This document shows positions 14,252-22,885 of a stretch of 27,068 nucleotides of DNA, in pieces. The first letter of the stretch is position 1. Each line of letters starts with the position of its first letter. The stretch lies in the NCBI GenBank assembly GCA_902477055.1, contig CABSFY010000019.1, positions 1 through 27,068 on the forward strand, read 5' to 3'. A model generated the notes under the pieces. That model was not told where the DNA came from, searched no databases, and saw only the letters and a program-made list of their open reading frames with translations. The translations under genes and the position numbers were made by a program. This stretch comes from an uncultured Eubacteriales bacterium (GTDB lineage Bacteria; Bacillota; Clostridia; Oscillospirales; Oscillospiraceae).

Positions 14252-15265
14252 ATGCGTCTATCCTATCGAAGTAAGCTGATGCTGAAGAAGCTCTTCCGCA
14301 TTTTGCTGATTTTACTGGCCGTCGCACTCGTCGCGGCGATCGTTGTGCTGATCTACGTCGAGCCGTTCGTGATCTACGACCGCACGGGCGCACATCTCGA
14401 ATTTGCGCCGTCCACGGAGCCGTCCGTCGAGCTGCAGACGCCGGAAACGCGCCCCGTCGTTGAAAATCCGCAGATCATCTACTCCGTCGGCGAAACCGCC
14501 GGCAAGACGATTGCAGAGCTGGGCGGCTATTACATCACGACCTCCATGCTGCAGGATCCGCAGGCCGTTCTGGATGCCGTCAAGGCGATTGATGAGCCGT
14601 GCGCCGTCATGATTCAGCTCAAGAGCATCTGGGGCTACTATTACTACTCCAGCGGCGTCAGCGGGGCCGAGCGGGCCAGCGTCCAGACGAGCGTCGTGGA
14701 CGAGCTGCTCTCCTACCTCAAGAGCAACGGCTTTTACATGATCGCGGAAATCCCCGCATTTTCCGACACGGTGTACGGTCTGAACAACCAATCCTGCGGA
14801 CTGCCGCTTTCCGGCGGTGCGCTTTGGATGGATGAAAACGGCTGCTACTGGCTCGACCCGGCGAATGAGCAGGTCATCTCGCATCTGATGGAGATCGCGC
14901 GGGATCTGGCCGGTCTGGGCTTCCGCGAGGTCGCCTTCTCCTGCTTCACCTTCCCCACCAGCGACAATATCGTCTACTCCTCGGACAAGACCCATGCCGA
15001 GCTGATTGCCGAGGCCGCCGGGCAGCTGACCGGCTTCTTTACCGGCAGCTCGACGGTGATTTCGTTTGTCAGCGACGCGACGGACTTCCCTGCCTCCTCC
15101 TGCGCCGGGCGGCTGTACGTCCCCAACGTGGACGGCTCGCGCGTGGAGCTTTACGCGCAGGCCTATAAGGATGCCGACTCCCTGCTGGAGCTGGTATTCA
15201 AGGCCGCCTCGCGCGATACCCGCTTTGAAAACCGCGCCGTGCTGCGTCCGCTCATCGCGGAATGA
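14252..15265 (+). CDS. Membrane-anchored glycoside-hydrolase-like protein (DUF4015 type)
   Basis: A 337-residue protein with an N-terminal basic segment and one membrane helix (about residues 13-37, FRILLILLAVALVAAIVVLIYV), a Pro/Thr/Glu-rich linker to about 72, and an extracellular domain. That domain has the layout of a TIM barrel of the putative glycoside hydrolase DUF4015 group: IAEIPAFSDTVYG, GALWMDENGCYWLDPANEQVISHLMEIA, then LGFREVAFSCFTFP. In relatives the last strand usually reads FDxIRFP; here the Asp position is Ser/Cys, so catalytic ability is doubtful. AGGAG precedes the ATG. Surface polysaccharide binding or cleavage is an inference from fold pattern only. Confidence 0.65.
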   Translation: MRLSYRSKLMLKKLFRILLILLAVALVAAIVVLIYVEPFVIYDRTGAHLEFAPSTEPSVELQTPETRPVVENPQIIYSVGETAGKTIAELGGYYITTSMLQDPQAVLDAVKAIDEPCAVMIQLKSIWGYYYYSSGVSGAERASVQTSVVDELLSYLKSNGFYMIAEIPAFSDTVYGLNNQSCGLPLSGGALWMDENGCYWLDPANEQVISHLMEIARDLAGLGFREVAFSCFTFPTSDNIVYSSDKTHAELIAEAAGQLTGFFTGSSTVISFVSDATDFPASSCAGRLYVPNVDGSRVELYAQAYKDADSLLELVFKAASRDTRFENRAVLRPLIAE

Positions 15266-15289
15266 TCTCTCATCAAAGGAGTTTTTCAC

Positions 15290-16201
15290 TTGCAACTGTT
15301 ACTGCATCCCGCAGGCGGACTTCCCGCCACATTGGCCGAAGCCGCGCTTGACGGATTGAAGGACGGGCTTTGGAGCATCCCCGTTCTGTTCCTCGCCTAT
15401 CTGCTGATGGAGCTGCTCGAACGCAGCCAGAAGCTGAACGAAGGCATTTTACACGGTTATTCCCGCAAGGCCGGTCCGGCACTGGGCGGCATTCTCGGCG
15501 CGATTCCGCAATGCGGCATCTCCGGTGCCGCCGCGACGCTGTTTGCCACCGGCTCGATCTCCGTCGGCACGATGCTGGCCGTGTTTTTTGCCACATCGGA
15601 CGAAATGCTGCCGATCATGCTCTCCTCGCTGGCCGAAAGCGACACGGTCAGCCTCGGCTCGATTGCCTTGATCGTTCTGGGAAAGGCCGCGCTGGGCATC
15701 GTGCTTGGCTATCTGGCCGACGCGCTGCTGCTGCGCCGGCTGCGTACCGGAAAGGACATCCACAGCTTCTGCGAGCGCGAGCACTGCTCCTGCGACGAGG
15801 AGGAGGGCAATGTTTTCCTCTCCGCGCTGAAGCACACCGTCAAAATTGCGTTGCTTCTGATCGTCGTCAACATCGTACTGAATCTGGCGTTCGCGCAGAT
15901 CGGCGTGGAGCGGCTGTCCGGTTCGATTCTGAACACGCCGGTTTTGGGAGAACTGCTGCTGGGCCTGTTCGGTCTGATCCCGAACTGCTCGGTTTCAGTC
16001 GTTTTGACACGCTCGTATCTCAGCGGCGTGATCGGACTGGGCGGAATGTTCGCGGGCCTGTTGTCCAACGCGGGCATCGGTCTGCTGGTTCTGCTGCGCA
16101 CGAACAAAAATCCGAAGGAAAACGCGCTGATCGTCGCCACGCTCTACGGTCTGAGCGTCGTTTCCGGCATCGCCATCACGCTGGTTGCACAGTTTTTCTG
16201 A
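15290..16201 (+). CDS. Putative manganese transporter (ArsP_2/DUF2899-like)
   Basis: A 303-residue polytopic membrane protein with two similar halves, each containing a conserved motif: GAIPQCGISGAA (71-82) and GLIPNCSVSVVL (228-239). These paired IPxC motifs mark the putative manganese/ArsP-like permease family. The central hydrophilic loop DIHSFCEREHCSCDEEE (156-172) is rich in Cys, His and acidic residues and probably binds metal. The start codon is TTG at 15290, chosen because AAAGGAG lies 8 bases before it and no ATG or GTG is in frame nearby. Direction of transport and metal are not proven by sequence. Confidence 0.8.
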   Translation: MQLLLHPAGGLPATLAEAALDGLKDGLWSIPVLFLAYLLMELLERSQKLNEGILHGYSRKAGPALGGILGAIPQCGISGAAATLFATGSISVGTMLAVFFATSDEMLPIMLSSLAESDTVSLGSIALIVLGKAALGIVLGYLADALLLRRLRTGKDIHSFCEREHCSCDEEEGNVFLSALKHTVKIALLLIVVNIVLNLAFAQIGVERLSGSILNTPVLGELLLGLFGLIPNCSVSVVLTRSYLSGVIGLGGMFAGLLSNAGIGLLVLLRTNKNPKENALIVATLYGLSVVSGIAITLVAQFF

Positions 16202-16240
16202 CTGCGCGACAGGCTTCGACGGCTTTTTCTGGTATACCCG

Positions 16241-16249
16241 TGTTATACT
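16241..16249 (+). promoter_or_regulatory. Possible extended -10 promoter upstream of a terminator
   Basis: TGTTATACT is a good extended -10 (TGnTATAcT), though no -35 box is recognisable 17 bases upstream. It lies in the 188-base gap after the transporter gene and about 60 bases ahead of the hairpin at 16307-16340, so a short RNA of roughly 85 bases could be made between them. Weak, single-site evidence. Confidence 0.25.
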
Positions 16250-16306
16250 GGTTCCGCAGCTTATCCAATGCGAGTAAATTTCATATCCCGTCGCAGCCCA
16301 TAGTTT

Positions 16307-16340
16307 ATGCCCTCCGATGCAGCTCGGAGGGCATTTTCTT
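16307..16340 (+). terminator. Terminator downstream of the manganese transporter
   Basis: Stem ATGCCCTCCGA (16307-16317) with TCGGAGGGCAT (16324-16334), 6-base loop, followed by TTTCTT. It ends the rightward prmA unit about 105 bases after the last stop codon. Confidence 0.85.
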
Positions 16341-16356
16341 GCACAAAATCATGCAA

Positions 16357-16387
16357 AAAACCCGTATCCTTGGCGGATACGGGTTTT
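16357..16387. terminator. Terminator of the dprA-topA-rnc operon
   Basis: A 13-bp perfect stem AAAACCCGTATCC (16357-16369) with 16375-16387, loop TTGGC. Leftward it runs into TTTTTTGCA and lies 2 bases beyond the rnc stop codon at 16390. Rightward GGGTTTTGA could also function, so the two convergent operons are doubly insulated. Confidence 0.92.
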
Positions 16388-16389
16388 GA

Positions 16390-17064
16390 TCACGAGTTTT
16401 TCAGGCGGGAAATGGCCTGCTCGGCAGCGGCTTGCTCGGCGCGTTTTTTGCTGCTGCCTGTGCCTTCGCCGATGGGCTGGCCGTTAAGCAGGACGCGGAC
16501 GGCGAACATTTTACAGTGATCCGGGCCGCTCTCGCCGATCAGCTCATAGGTCAGGACCTGGTTTTTCTTCTGCTGCACCAGTTCCTGCAATTCGGTCTTG
16601 AAGTCGTGCGTTTTCGCGACCTCCGTCAGCCGCGTTAAAATCAGCCGGTCGATGATGCCCTTCGCCGCCGCAAAGCCGCCGTCCAGATAGGCCGCCGCAA
16701 TCAAGGATTCCATCACGTCGCAAAGGATGCCGCTGCGATCGCGGCCGCCGGTCTGCATTTCGCCGTGACCGAGCAGGAGCGAATCGCCCAAATGCAGGCT
16801 GCGCGCAACCTCCGCCAGATTTTTTTCGCAGACCAGCTCGGCGCGAATACGCGTCAGTTCGCCCTCCGGCTTGGTTGGAAAGGTCTTGTAAAGATATTCC
16901 GCCGTCACAAAGCCGAGGATGGAGTCGCCCAGAAATTCCAGCCGTTCATAGCTAGCCAGCGGTTGCTGGTAGCGCTCGTTGGCATAAGACGAATGGGAGA
17001 GCGCCGTTTCCAACAGGCCGCGATTTTGATACGTATAACCGAGAGCCTGTTCAAGTTGCGTCAT
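16390..17064 (-). CDS. rnc: Ribonuclease III
   Basis: A 224-residue endonuclease that cleaves double-stranded RNA in rRNA and mRNA processing. The catalytic signature ERLEFLGDSIL is at residues 40-50 (Glu43, Asp47), and the second acidic pair lies in CDVMESLIAAAYLDGG (Asp116, Glu119), one substitution away from the usual DxxEALIGAxYLD. The dsRNA-binding domain fills about 157-222, with GEGTGSSKKRAEQAAAEQAI, where KK-A-Q-AA contacts RNA. The start overlaps plsX by 14 bases and uses GGAGG inside plsX. Last gene of the operon, just before a strong terminator. Confidence 0.97.
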   Translation of the reverse strand: MTQLEQALGYTYQNRGLLETALSHSSYANERYQQPLASYERLEFLGDSILGFVTAEYLYKTFPTKPEGELTRIRAELVCEKNLAEVARSLHLGDSLLLGHGEMQTGGRDRSGILCDVMESLIAAAYLDGGFAAAKGIIDRLILTRLTEVAKTHDFKTELQELVQQKKNQVLTYELIGESGPDHCKMFAVRVLLNGQPIGEGTGSSKKRAEQAAAEQAISRLKNS

Positions 17065-18079
17065 GCTCTGCCTCCTGAAGCGCCGTCATCGCTGCGACGT
17101 TGGCCCGGATGTCCTCGCAGAAGCCGCTCTCAACCGCCGTGATGGCCTGCTTGATCGCACCGCGAATGGCACGGGCATCGGACGAGCCGTGCGCCTTGAT
17201 GACCGGCTTGGAAATGCCGATCAGCACCGAGCCGCCGACCTCGCGGTAGTCCATTGACTTTTTCATTTTCTTGATACCGCCGCGGCACAGCAGATAGCCG
17301 AGCGGACTCTTTCTGAACACCTCGCGCAGAAGGCCGGACATATAAAGCGCCGTTCCCTCCATGCTCTTGAGCAGCACGTTGCCGGAGAAGCCGTCGGCGA
17401 CTACGACATCCGCGCCGCCGCCCGGCACATCCCGCGCCTCGATATTGCCGATAAAGTGGATGAGGCCGTCGGCATCCGCCTTTTGCAGCAAATGATAGGC
17501 CGCGCGGTGCAGCTCGTCGCCTTTGGTGTCCTCCGCGCCGTTATTGAGCAGCGCGACGCGCGGATTCGGACGTTTCATCGCCTTCTTCGCGTAGAAAGAA
17601 CCCATGCAGCCGAATTGCAGCAGCAGCTCCGGCGTACATTCCGTATTCGCGCCCGCATCAACCAGAACAGAGCCGCCGCCGATGGGCAGGAGGGGTGCCA
17701 GCGCCGCACGGCGCACGCCACGGATGCGCTTGACCACCAGCGTCGCGCCGACAAGCAGCGCACCGGTACTTCCGGCAGAGATGAACGCGTCGCCCGCGCC
17801 GTCGGCCAGCATCTTCAGACCCAGCACCATAGACGAGCCTCTGTGCTTTTTCACCACGTCGGCAGGGTCGGCATGCATATCGACGATATCCTCCGCATTG
17901 GCGATCTCTACGCCGTCGGGCAGCGTGTCCCAGCCGTGGGCGCGCATACTGGCGAGGATTTCCTCTCCCCTTCCGACAAGAACGATCTGAACACCGAACT
18001 CCTTCGCCGATTGCAGAGCGCCAAGGACGATCTGCTCCGGTGCGTTGTCGCCGCCCATGGCATCGATAATAATTTTCAT
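17051..18079 (-). CDS. plsX: Phosphate acyltransferase PlsX
   Basis: A 342-residue soluble enzyme that converts acyl-ACP and phosphate to acyl-phosphate for PlsY in phospholipid synthesis. The N terminus MKIIIDAMGGDNAP is diagnostic, followed by VKKHRGSSMVLGLKML, FISAGSTGALL, VDAGANTECTPELL and VVADGFSGNVLLKSMEG, all in family order. Length is normal. It overlaps trmFO by ATGA at its start and rnc by 14 bases at its end. In many Firmicutes plsX is followed by fabD, fabG and acpP before rnc; none of these is present between them here. Confidence 0.97.
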   Translation of the reverse strand: MKIIIDAMGGDNAPEQIVLGALQSAKEFGVQIVLVGRGEEILASMRAHGWDTLPDGVEIANAEDIVDMHADPADVVKKHRGSSMVLGLKMLADGAGDAFISAGSTGALLVGATLVVKRIRGVRRAALAPLLPIGGGSVLVDAGANTECTPELLLQFGCMGSFYAKKAMKRPNPRVALLNNGAEDTKGDELHRAAYHLLQKADADGLIHFIGNIEARDVPGGGADVVVADGFSGNVLLKSMEGTALYMSGLLREVFRKSPLGYLLCRGGIKKMKKSMDYREVGGSVLIGISKPVIKAHGSSDARAIRGAIKQAITAVESGFCEDIRANVAAMTALQEAEHDAT

Positions 18080-19386
18080 TGCGTTGCCTCGCTTTCCATC
18101 GCCGCAAGGTGCGAAAGCGCACGCTCGGCAATTGCCAGATTTTTATTCGCCTTCCCCTTCACCCGCTGCTCCAGCGGCGCGATGATGCCGAAATTGACAT
18201 TCATCGGCTGGAACGAGGTGACGGAGCTGTCGCTGATGTAATGCGCCAGCGCACCGATGGCTGTTTTGTCCGTAAAGTCCGGAACCGGCTCATTCTTGAG
18301 CCGCGCGGCCATGCTCACCGCCGCCAGATAGCCCGACGCGCAGGATTCAACATAGCCCTCCACGCCCGTCATCTGTCCGGCGAAGGCGACCAGCGGGTCG
18401 CGCCGGTCGGCATAGGTCGCGTCGAGCAGGCGCGGGGAATTTAAAAAGGTGTTGCGGTGCATCACGCCGTAGCGGACAAACTGCGCCTCCCGCAGCGCCG
18501 GGATCATGGAAAAAACGCGCTTCTGCTCCGGGAACTTCAGGTGCGTCTGGAAGCCGACGATGTTATAGATATTGCCCGCTGCGTTGTCCTGCCGGAGCTG
18601 GACGACGGCGTACGGCTCCTTGCCCGTGCGTGGGTCGGTCAGGCCGACGGGTTTGAGCGGGCCGTAGCGCAGCGTATCAACGCCGCGCCGCGCCATCACC
18701 TCAACGGGCATACAGCCCTCGAATACGTTTTTATCCTCAAAGCCGTGGACCTCCGCCTCCTGCGCGGCGGCAAGCTCGCGCACAAAGGCGAGATACTCGT
18801 CCTTCGACATTCCGCAGTTGATATAGTCCGCCGTGCCGCGGTCGTAGCGGGAGGCAAACCACGCCTGCTCCATGTCGATGGACTCCTTCGTTACCAGCGG
18901 CGCGGCGGCATCGAAGAAATGCAGGTAATCCGCATCGCCGAAGTAGGCGGCAATGGCCTCGCTCATCGCGTCCGAGGTCAGCGGGCCGGTGGCGATAATG
19001 ACCGGTCCCCTCGGTACCTGCGTAACCTCCTCGGAGATCACGGTCACGTTCGGATGCGCCCGGAGCTTTTGCGTTACCATCGACGAAAAGCCGTAGCGAT
19101 CGACCGCGAGGCAGCCGCCAGCCTCGACCCGCGTCGCGTCGGCGCAGGCAAGGATCAGACTCCCCAGCCGCCGCAGCTCCTCCTTGAGCAGACCGACGGC
19201 GTTTTCCAGCCGGTCGCCGCGCAGGGAGTTGGAGCAGACCAGCTCGGCAAAATCCGCGCAGTGGTGCGCCGGACTCATCTTATTCGGCTTCATTTCATAC
19301 AGCCGCACGGCAAAGCCGCGCTCTGCAAGCTGCCACGCCGCCTCGCTTCCGGCAAGGCCCGCGCCGATCACCTTCACTTCCGTCAT
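18076..19386 (-). CDS. trmFO: Methylene-THF-tRNA (uracil-5-)-methyltransferase
   Basis: A 436-residue folate- and FAD-dependent enzyme making ribothymidine at tRNA position 54. The FAD loop VIGAGLAGSEAAWQLAERG lies at residues 5-23. Family-specific segments include AHHCADFAELVCSNSLRGDRLENAVGLLKEE, YDRGTADYINC, FEGCMPVEVMARRGVDTLRYGPLKPVGL and TGVEGYVESCASGYLA. The ATG at 19386 overlaps the topA stop by four bases and follows AAGGA. A 125-codon longer frame runs back into topA in another frame and is rejected. It overlaps plsX by ATGA downstream. Confidence 0.97.
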   Translation of the reverse strand: MTEVKVIGAGLAGSEAAWQLAERGFAVRLYEMKPNKMSPAHHCADFAELVCSNSLRGDRLENAVGLLKEELRRLGSLILACADATRVEAGGCLAVDRYGFSSMVTQKLRAHPNVTVISEEVTQVPRGPVIIATGPLTSDAMSEAIAAYFGDADYLHFFDAAAPLVTKESIDMEQAWFASRYDRGTADYINCGMSKDEYLAFVRELAAAQEAEVHGFEDKNVFEGCMPVEVMARRGVDTLRYGPLKPVGLTDPRTGKEPYAVVQLRQDNAAGNIYNIVGFQTHLKFPEQKRVFSMIPALREAQFVRYGVMHRNTFLNSPRLLDATYADRRDPLVAFAGQMTGVEGYVESCASGYLAAVSMAARLKNEPVPDFTDKTAIGALAHYISDSSVTSFQPMNVNFGIIAPLEQRVKGKANKNLAIAERALSHLAAMESEATQ

Positions 19387-21638
19387 TTCTTCGTTTCCTT
19401 CGTGGTTTTGGTCGATTTCTTTGTCTTTGCCGCAGTTTTTGTTGTTTTTGCGGGTTTCTTTGTTTCTTCTGCCGGTTCTTCCTTCAGCTCCTCGGCGGTA
19501 TCGACCGTTTCGGCCGTTGCCTTGGGCATCCGCCGCTGGTAGCCGCGCTTGTCCTCCGGGAGGAACTCCGGACAGTTTTCGTTGATGCAGAAGGGCTTCA
19601 TATGGCCTCTGCCGGATTTTTTGAACAGCGTCTGGCCGCAGGACGGGCAGTCGTTCGCCGTCGGAACGTCCCACGTCATAAAGCCGCAGTCCGCCCCGCG
19701 TTCGCAGGCGTAGAATACGTAGCCCTTGCGGGATTTGCGCTTTAAGATGCCGCTTCCGCACTTCGGGCAGCGGCCCGGCATTCGCTCGACCAGCGGCTTG
19801 GTATTCTTACACTCCGGGAAGCCGGGGCAGGCTAAGAACCGCCCGAACCGGCCGCTCTTGATGACCATCTTCCGGCCGCAAAGCTCGCAGACCTCGTCGG
19901 TTTCCTCCTCCGGGACCTTGATGCGCTTGCCCTCCAGCGCCGTTTCGGCGGCCAGCATTTCCTCGTGGAAGCCCTTGTAGAAGTCGCGCAGGACAGACTT
20001 CCATTCCGTCTTGCCCTCCTCGACCTCGTCGAGCCGGTGCTCCATGTTCGCCGTAAATTCCACGTCGATCACATCGTTAAAGCGCTCGATCATCAAATCC
20101 GTAACTACATTGCCGAGCGGCGTCGGATACAGACGCTTTTCCTTCTTTATCACATATTCGCGATCCTGAATGGTCGCGACGGTCGCGGCGTAGGTAGACG
20201 GACGGCCGACGCCGCGCTCCTCCATCGCCTTGACCAGCGTCGCCTCGGTGTAGCGGGCGGGCGGGAGCGTAAAATGCTGCTCCTGCTTGGTATTTTCGGC
20301 GCGAAGCTGCTCCGAGCCGTCCAGCTCCGGCAGCGTACAGGTCTTTTCCTCCTCCTCGTCGTCCTTGCCTTCCTCATAGACGGCGGTAAAGCCGGCGAAG
20401 CGAAGCACCTGCTCCGTCGCGCGGAACACATGCCCGGCGCACTGCGTATCGATCTGCACCGCGTCATACCGCGCCTCGGCCATCTGGCAGGCGACAAAGC
20501 GGCTCCAGATCAGCTTATACAGCCGGTACTGCTCCTTGGTCAGATCGTCCTTGATGGACTCCGGGTCGAGGCGGACGTTGCTGGGGCGGATGGCCTCGTG
20601 TGCGTCCTGTGCGCCCTCTTTTTTGCGGAAGCGGCGGGGCGAACCGGCATAGTACTTTTCGCCGTAGCGTTCGCAGATCAAATCCTTTGCCGCCGCCAGC
20701 GCTTCTTCAGAAAGGCGTAGAGAGTCGGTTCTCATATAGGTGATAAGGCCGACGGTACCCTCGCCGGTGATGTCCACGCCCTCATAAAGCTGCTGCGCGA
20801 TGGCCATCGTGCGGCGAGGCGTCATATTGAGCTTGCGGGACGCCTCCTGCTGGAGCGTCGAGGTGATGAACGGCGGCGTCGGCGAACGGCGCTTTTCCGA
20901 GCGCTTGATGCCCGCAACGGTAAAGCTCTTGCCGTCGATATCGTGTAGAATTTCTTCAACCTCGGCCAGCGAATGCAGCTCGCGCTTCTTCTCCTCGCCG
21001 AAATAGCGGGCGGTGAAGCTGCCGGGCTTGTCCAGACAGCGCAGCAGCACGTCGAGCGTCCAATATTCCTTCGGAACGAACGCCTCGATCTCGCGCTCAC
21101 GCTCGACGACCAGCCGGGTCGCGACGGATTGCACCCGTCCGGCGGACAGACCGCGCCGAATCTTCTTCCACAGCAGCGGACTGAGCTGATAGCCGACGAT
21201 GCGGTCCAGAATGCGCCGCGCCTGCTGCGCATCGACAAGATCCATATCGATATCGCGCGGTGCGCGGATGCTTGCGGTCACGACGGATTTCGTGATTTCA
21301 TTAAATGTAACGCGCTTTGTTTTGTCGTCCGGCAGCTTGAACAGCTCCTTCAGATGCCACGAAATCGCCTCTCCCTCGCGGTCCGGGTCGGTTGCGAGGT
21401 AGACAGTGTCGGCCTTTTTCGACGCGCTGCGCAGCTCGGAGATCAGCGCCTCCTTGCCCTTCATCGGCACGTACTCCGGCGTGAAGTCATGCTCGATGTC
21501 CACGCCCATCGTGCTTTTCGGCAGGTCGCGCAGGTGGCCCATGCAGGCCTCGACGCGATAGTCCGGGCCGAGATATTTTCCAATGGTTTTCGCCTTGGAC
21601 GGCGACTCAACAATCACAAGATTCGTTCCCTTTGCCAT
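19383..21638 (-). CDS. topA: DNA topoisomerase I
   Basis: A 751-residue type IA topoisomerase that relaxes negative supercoils. The TOPRIM domain starts LVIVESPSKAKTIGKYL and has ATDPDREGE (Asp84, Asp86, Glu88). RRGLSAGRVQSVA is at about 161-173, and the active-site Tyr301 lies in GLITYMRTDS. Three C4 zinc ribbons follow (about 584-610, 624-651, 664-689). The last 45 residues are a Lys/Thr/Ala-rich basic tail (repeated TTK, AAKTKK) that probably adds non-specific DNA binding. GGAGG lies 7 bases before the ATG; 14 bases separate it from dprA. Confidence 0.98.
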   Translation of the reverse strand: MAKGTNLVIVESPSKAKTIGKYLGPDYRVEACMGHLRDLPKSTMGVDIEHDFTPEYVPMKGKEALISELRSASKKADTVYLATDPDREGEAISWHLKELFKLPDDKTKRVTFNEITKSVVTASIRAPRDIDMDLVDAQQARRILDRIVGYQLSPLLWKKIRRGLSAGRVQSVATRLVVEREREIEAFVPKEYWTLDVLLRCLDKPGSFTARYFGEEKKRELHSLAEVEEILHDIDGKSFTVAGIKRSEKRRSPTPPFITSTLQQEASRKLNMTPRRTMAIAQQLYEGVDITGEGTVGLITYMRTDSLRLSEEALAAAKDLICERYGEKYYAGSPRRFRKKEGAQDAHEAIRPSNVRLDPESIKDDLTKEQYRLYKLIWSRFVACQMAEARYDAVQIDTQCAGHVFRATEQVLRFAGFTAVYEEGKDDEEEEKTCTLPELDGSEQLRAENTKQEQHFTLPPARYTEATLVKAMEERGVGRPSTYAATVATIQDREYVIKKEKRLYPTPLGNVVTDLMIERFNDVIDVEFTANMEHRLDEVEEGKTEWKSVLRDFYKGFHEEMLAAETALEGKRIKVPEEETDEVCELCGRKMVIKSGRFGRFLACPGFPECKNTKPLVERMPGRCPKCGSGILKRKSRKGYVFYACERGADCGFMTWDVPTANDCPSCGQTLFKKSGRGHMKPFCINENCPEFLPEDKRGYQRRMPKATAETVDTAEELKEEPAEETKKPAKTTKTAAKTKKSTKTTKETKK

Positions 21639-21652
21639 GCAGGAACCTCCAA

Positions 21653-22858
21653 CTACGTTCTTTGATAATAATTTCCGCTCAGCTTTTTGATGAGGCCGCG
21701 AATTTGGAGCATCGTCAGCGCGGCAGAGGTCTGCTGCGCCGTGAGCCCCGAGGCGGCGACGATCTGGTCGGCGTGAATCGGCTGAGCCGTCACGCAGCGC
21801 AGGACGGTTTCCTCCTCCTGCTTCAGCTCGGCTCTCTTTTCGTCACTATACGCGCGTTGCGCGGGGTTGTCAACGTTTATTTTGTCGTCCTGCTCCGGAA
21901 TCGGCGAATAAACGGGCAGTGCACGGCCGAATCGTTCCTGATAAATCCGCGCCATCGATTCCTTTGTGCGCCCGTCGGCGAGCTTTTCCGGATAGAGATG
22001 CAGATAGGTCGAAACCACATCCCAGCCGTCCATCGCCATGATCGCGCCCTCGCGCAGGAGGCGATTGGTCCCTTCGTTATTCTTCACGCCGATGTTGCCG
22101 GGAACGGCGAATACGTCCCTCCCCTGCTCCAGCGCAAGGTTGGCCGTGATGAGCGCACCGCTTTTCTCCGGCGCTTCCACAACGAGGATTCCGAGGGAAA
22201 GGCCGCTGATAATGCGGTTTCGGACCGGGAAGTTGCCGCCGTTCGGCTTGGTCCCCGGCGGATACTCGCTGAGAACGCAGCCGTGCTGCATAATATCCCG
22301 AAACAGGAAGCGGTTTTCCGGCGGGTACGGAATGTCCACGCCGCAGCCGAGGACGCAAACGACCGGCATGGTCGAATCCAACGCCCCACGCAGGGCCATC
22401 GTATCAATGCCGCGTGCGCCGCCCGAAACGACGATCCCGCCGCTGGCTGCAATGAGCTTTGCAAACTGCTTGGCGTGCAGCAGGCCGTAGGCGCTGCACT
22501 TTCTCGTGCCGACGATACCGATGACGGCCTCGCTGTCGATCTCCGGCAGCTTGCCGCGATAGTACAGCACGACCGGCGGGTCGGGAATATTGCGCAGACG
22601 GTCGGGATAGTCCCGGTCGCCGTAGGTCAGCACGGAGATGTCCTTATTGTCGCAATCCTCCAGAATTTTATCCGCCGCGTCGAGAGATTTATCCAGAACG
22701 CCTTCGAGCCATTTCTTGTCGAAGCCTTCCGTCTCCCGGCACTCGCGCTCCGTCAGGGCATAGATACGCTCCGCCGTGCCGAACCGCCGCAAAAGCTGCG
22801 CCCGGCCGACGGTTCCGATGCCCTTTCTTGTCGTCAGCCATATCCAATGCTTGAGCAT
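21653..22858 (-). CDS. dprA: DNA-processing protein DprA
   Basis: A 401-residue protein that loads RecA on incoming single-stranded DNA during transformation; it is also kept in bacteria not known to be competent. An N-terminal SAM-like helical domain (LTTRKGIGTVGRAQLLRRFG) precedes the Rossmann core with IGIVGTRKCSAYG, VSGGARGIDTMAL, VLGCGVDIPYPPENRFLF, and the DNA-binding FPVRNRIISGLSLG. EKSGALITANLALEQGRDVFAVPG completes the core. The C-terminal winged helix (about 335-401; QIVAASGLTAQQTSAALTML) is present. The SD is weak (AAAGAGAGAG). It lies 27 bases after the methyltransferase gene in the dprA-topA-trmFO-plsX-rnc operon. Confidence 0.96.
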   Translation of the reverse strand: MLKHWIWLTTRKGIGTVGRAQLLRRFGTAERIYALTERECRETEGFDKKWLEGVLDKSLDAADKILEDCDNKDISVLTYGDRDYPDRLRNIPDPPVVLYYRGKLPEIDSEAVIGIVGTRKCSAYGLLHAKQFAKLIAASGGIVVSGGARGIDTMALRGALDSTMPVVCVLGCGVDIPYPPENRFLFRDIMQHGCVLSEYPPGTKPNGGNFPVRNRIISGLSLGILVVEAPEKSGALITANLALEQGRDVFAVPGNIGVKNNEGTNRLLREGAIMAMDGWDVVSTYLHLYPEKLADGRTKESMARIYQERFGRALPVYSPIPEQDDKINVDNPAQRAYSDEKRAELKQEEETVLRCVTAQPIHADQIVAASGLTAQQTSAALTMLQIRGLIKKLSGNYYQRT

Positions 22859-22885
22859 AGTTCTCTCTCTTTCGCTCCGTTTGTA

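Noticed and set aside
19387..19761. 125-codon N-terminal extension of trmFO
   Set aside because: It lies wholly within topA in another frame, and trmFO homologues start at the FAD-binding loop, matching the ATG at 19386 with a ribosome site.
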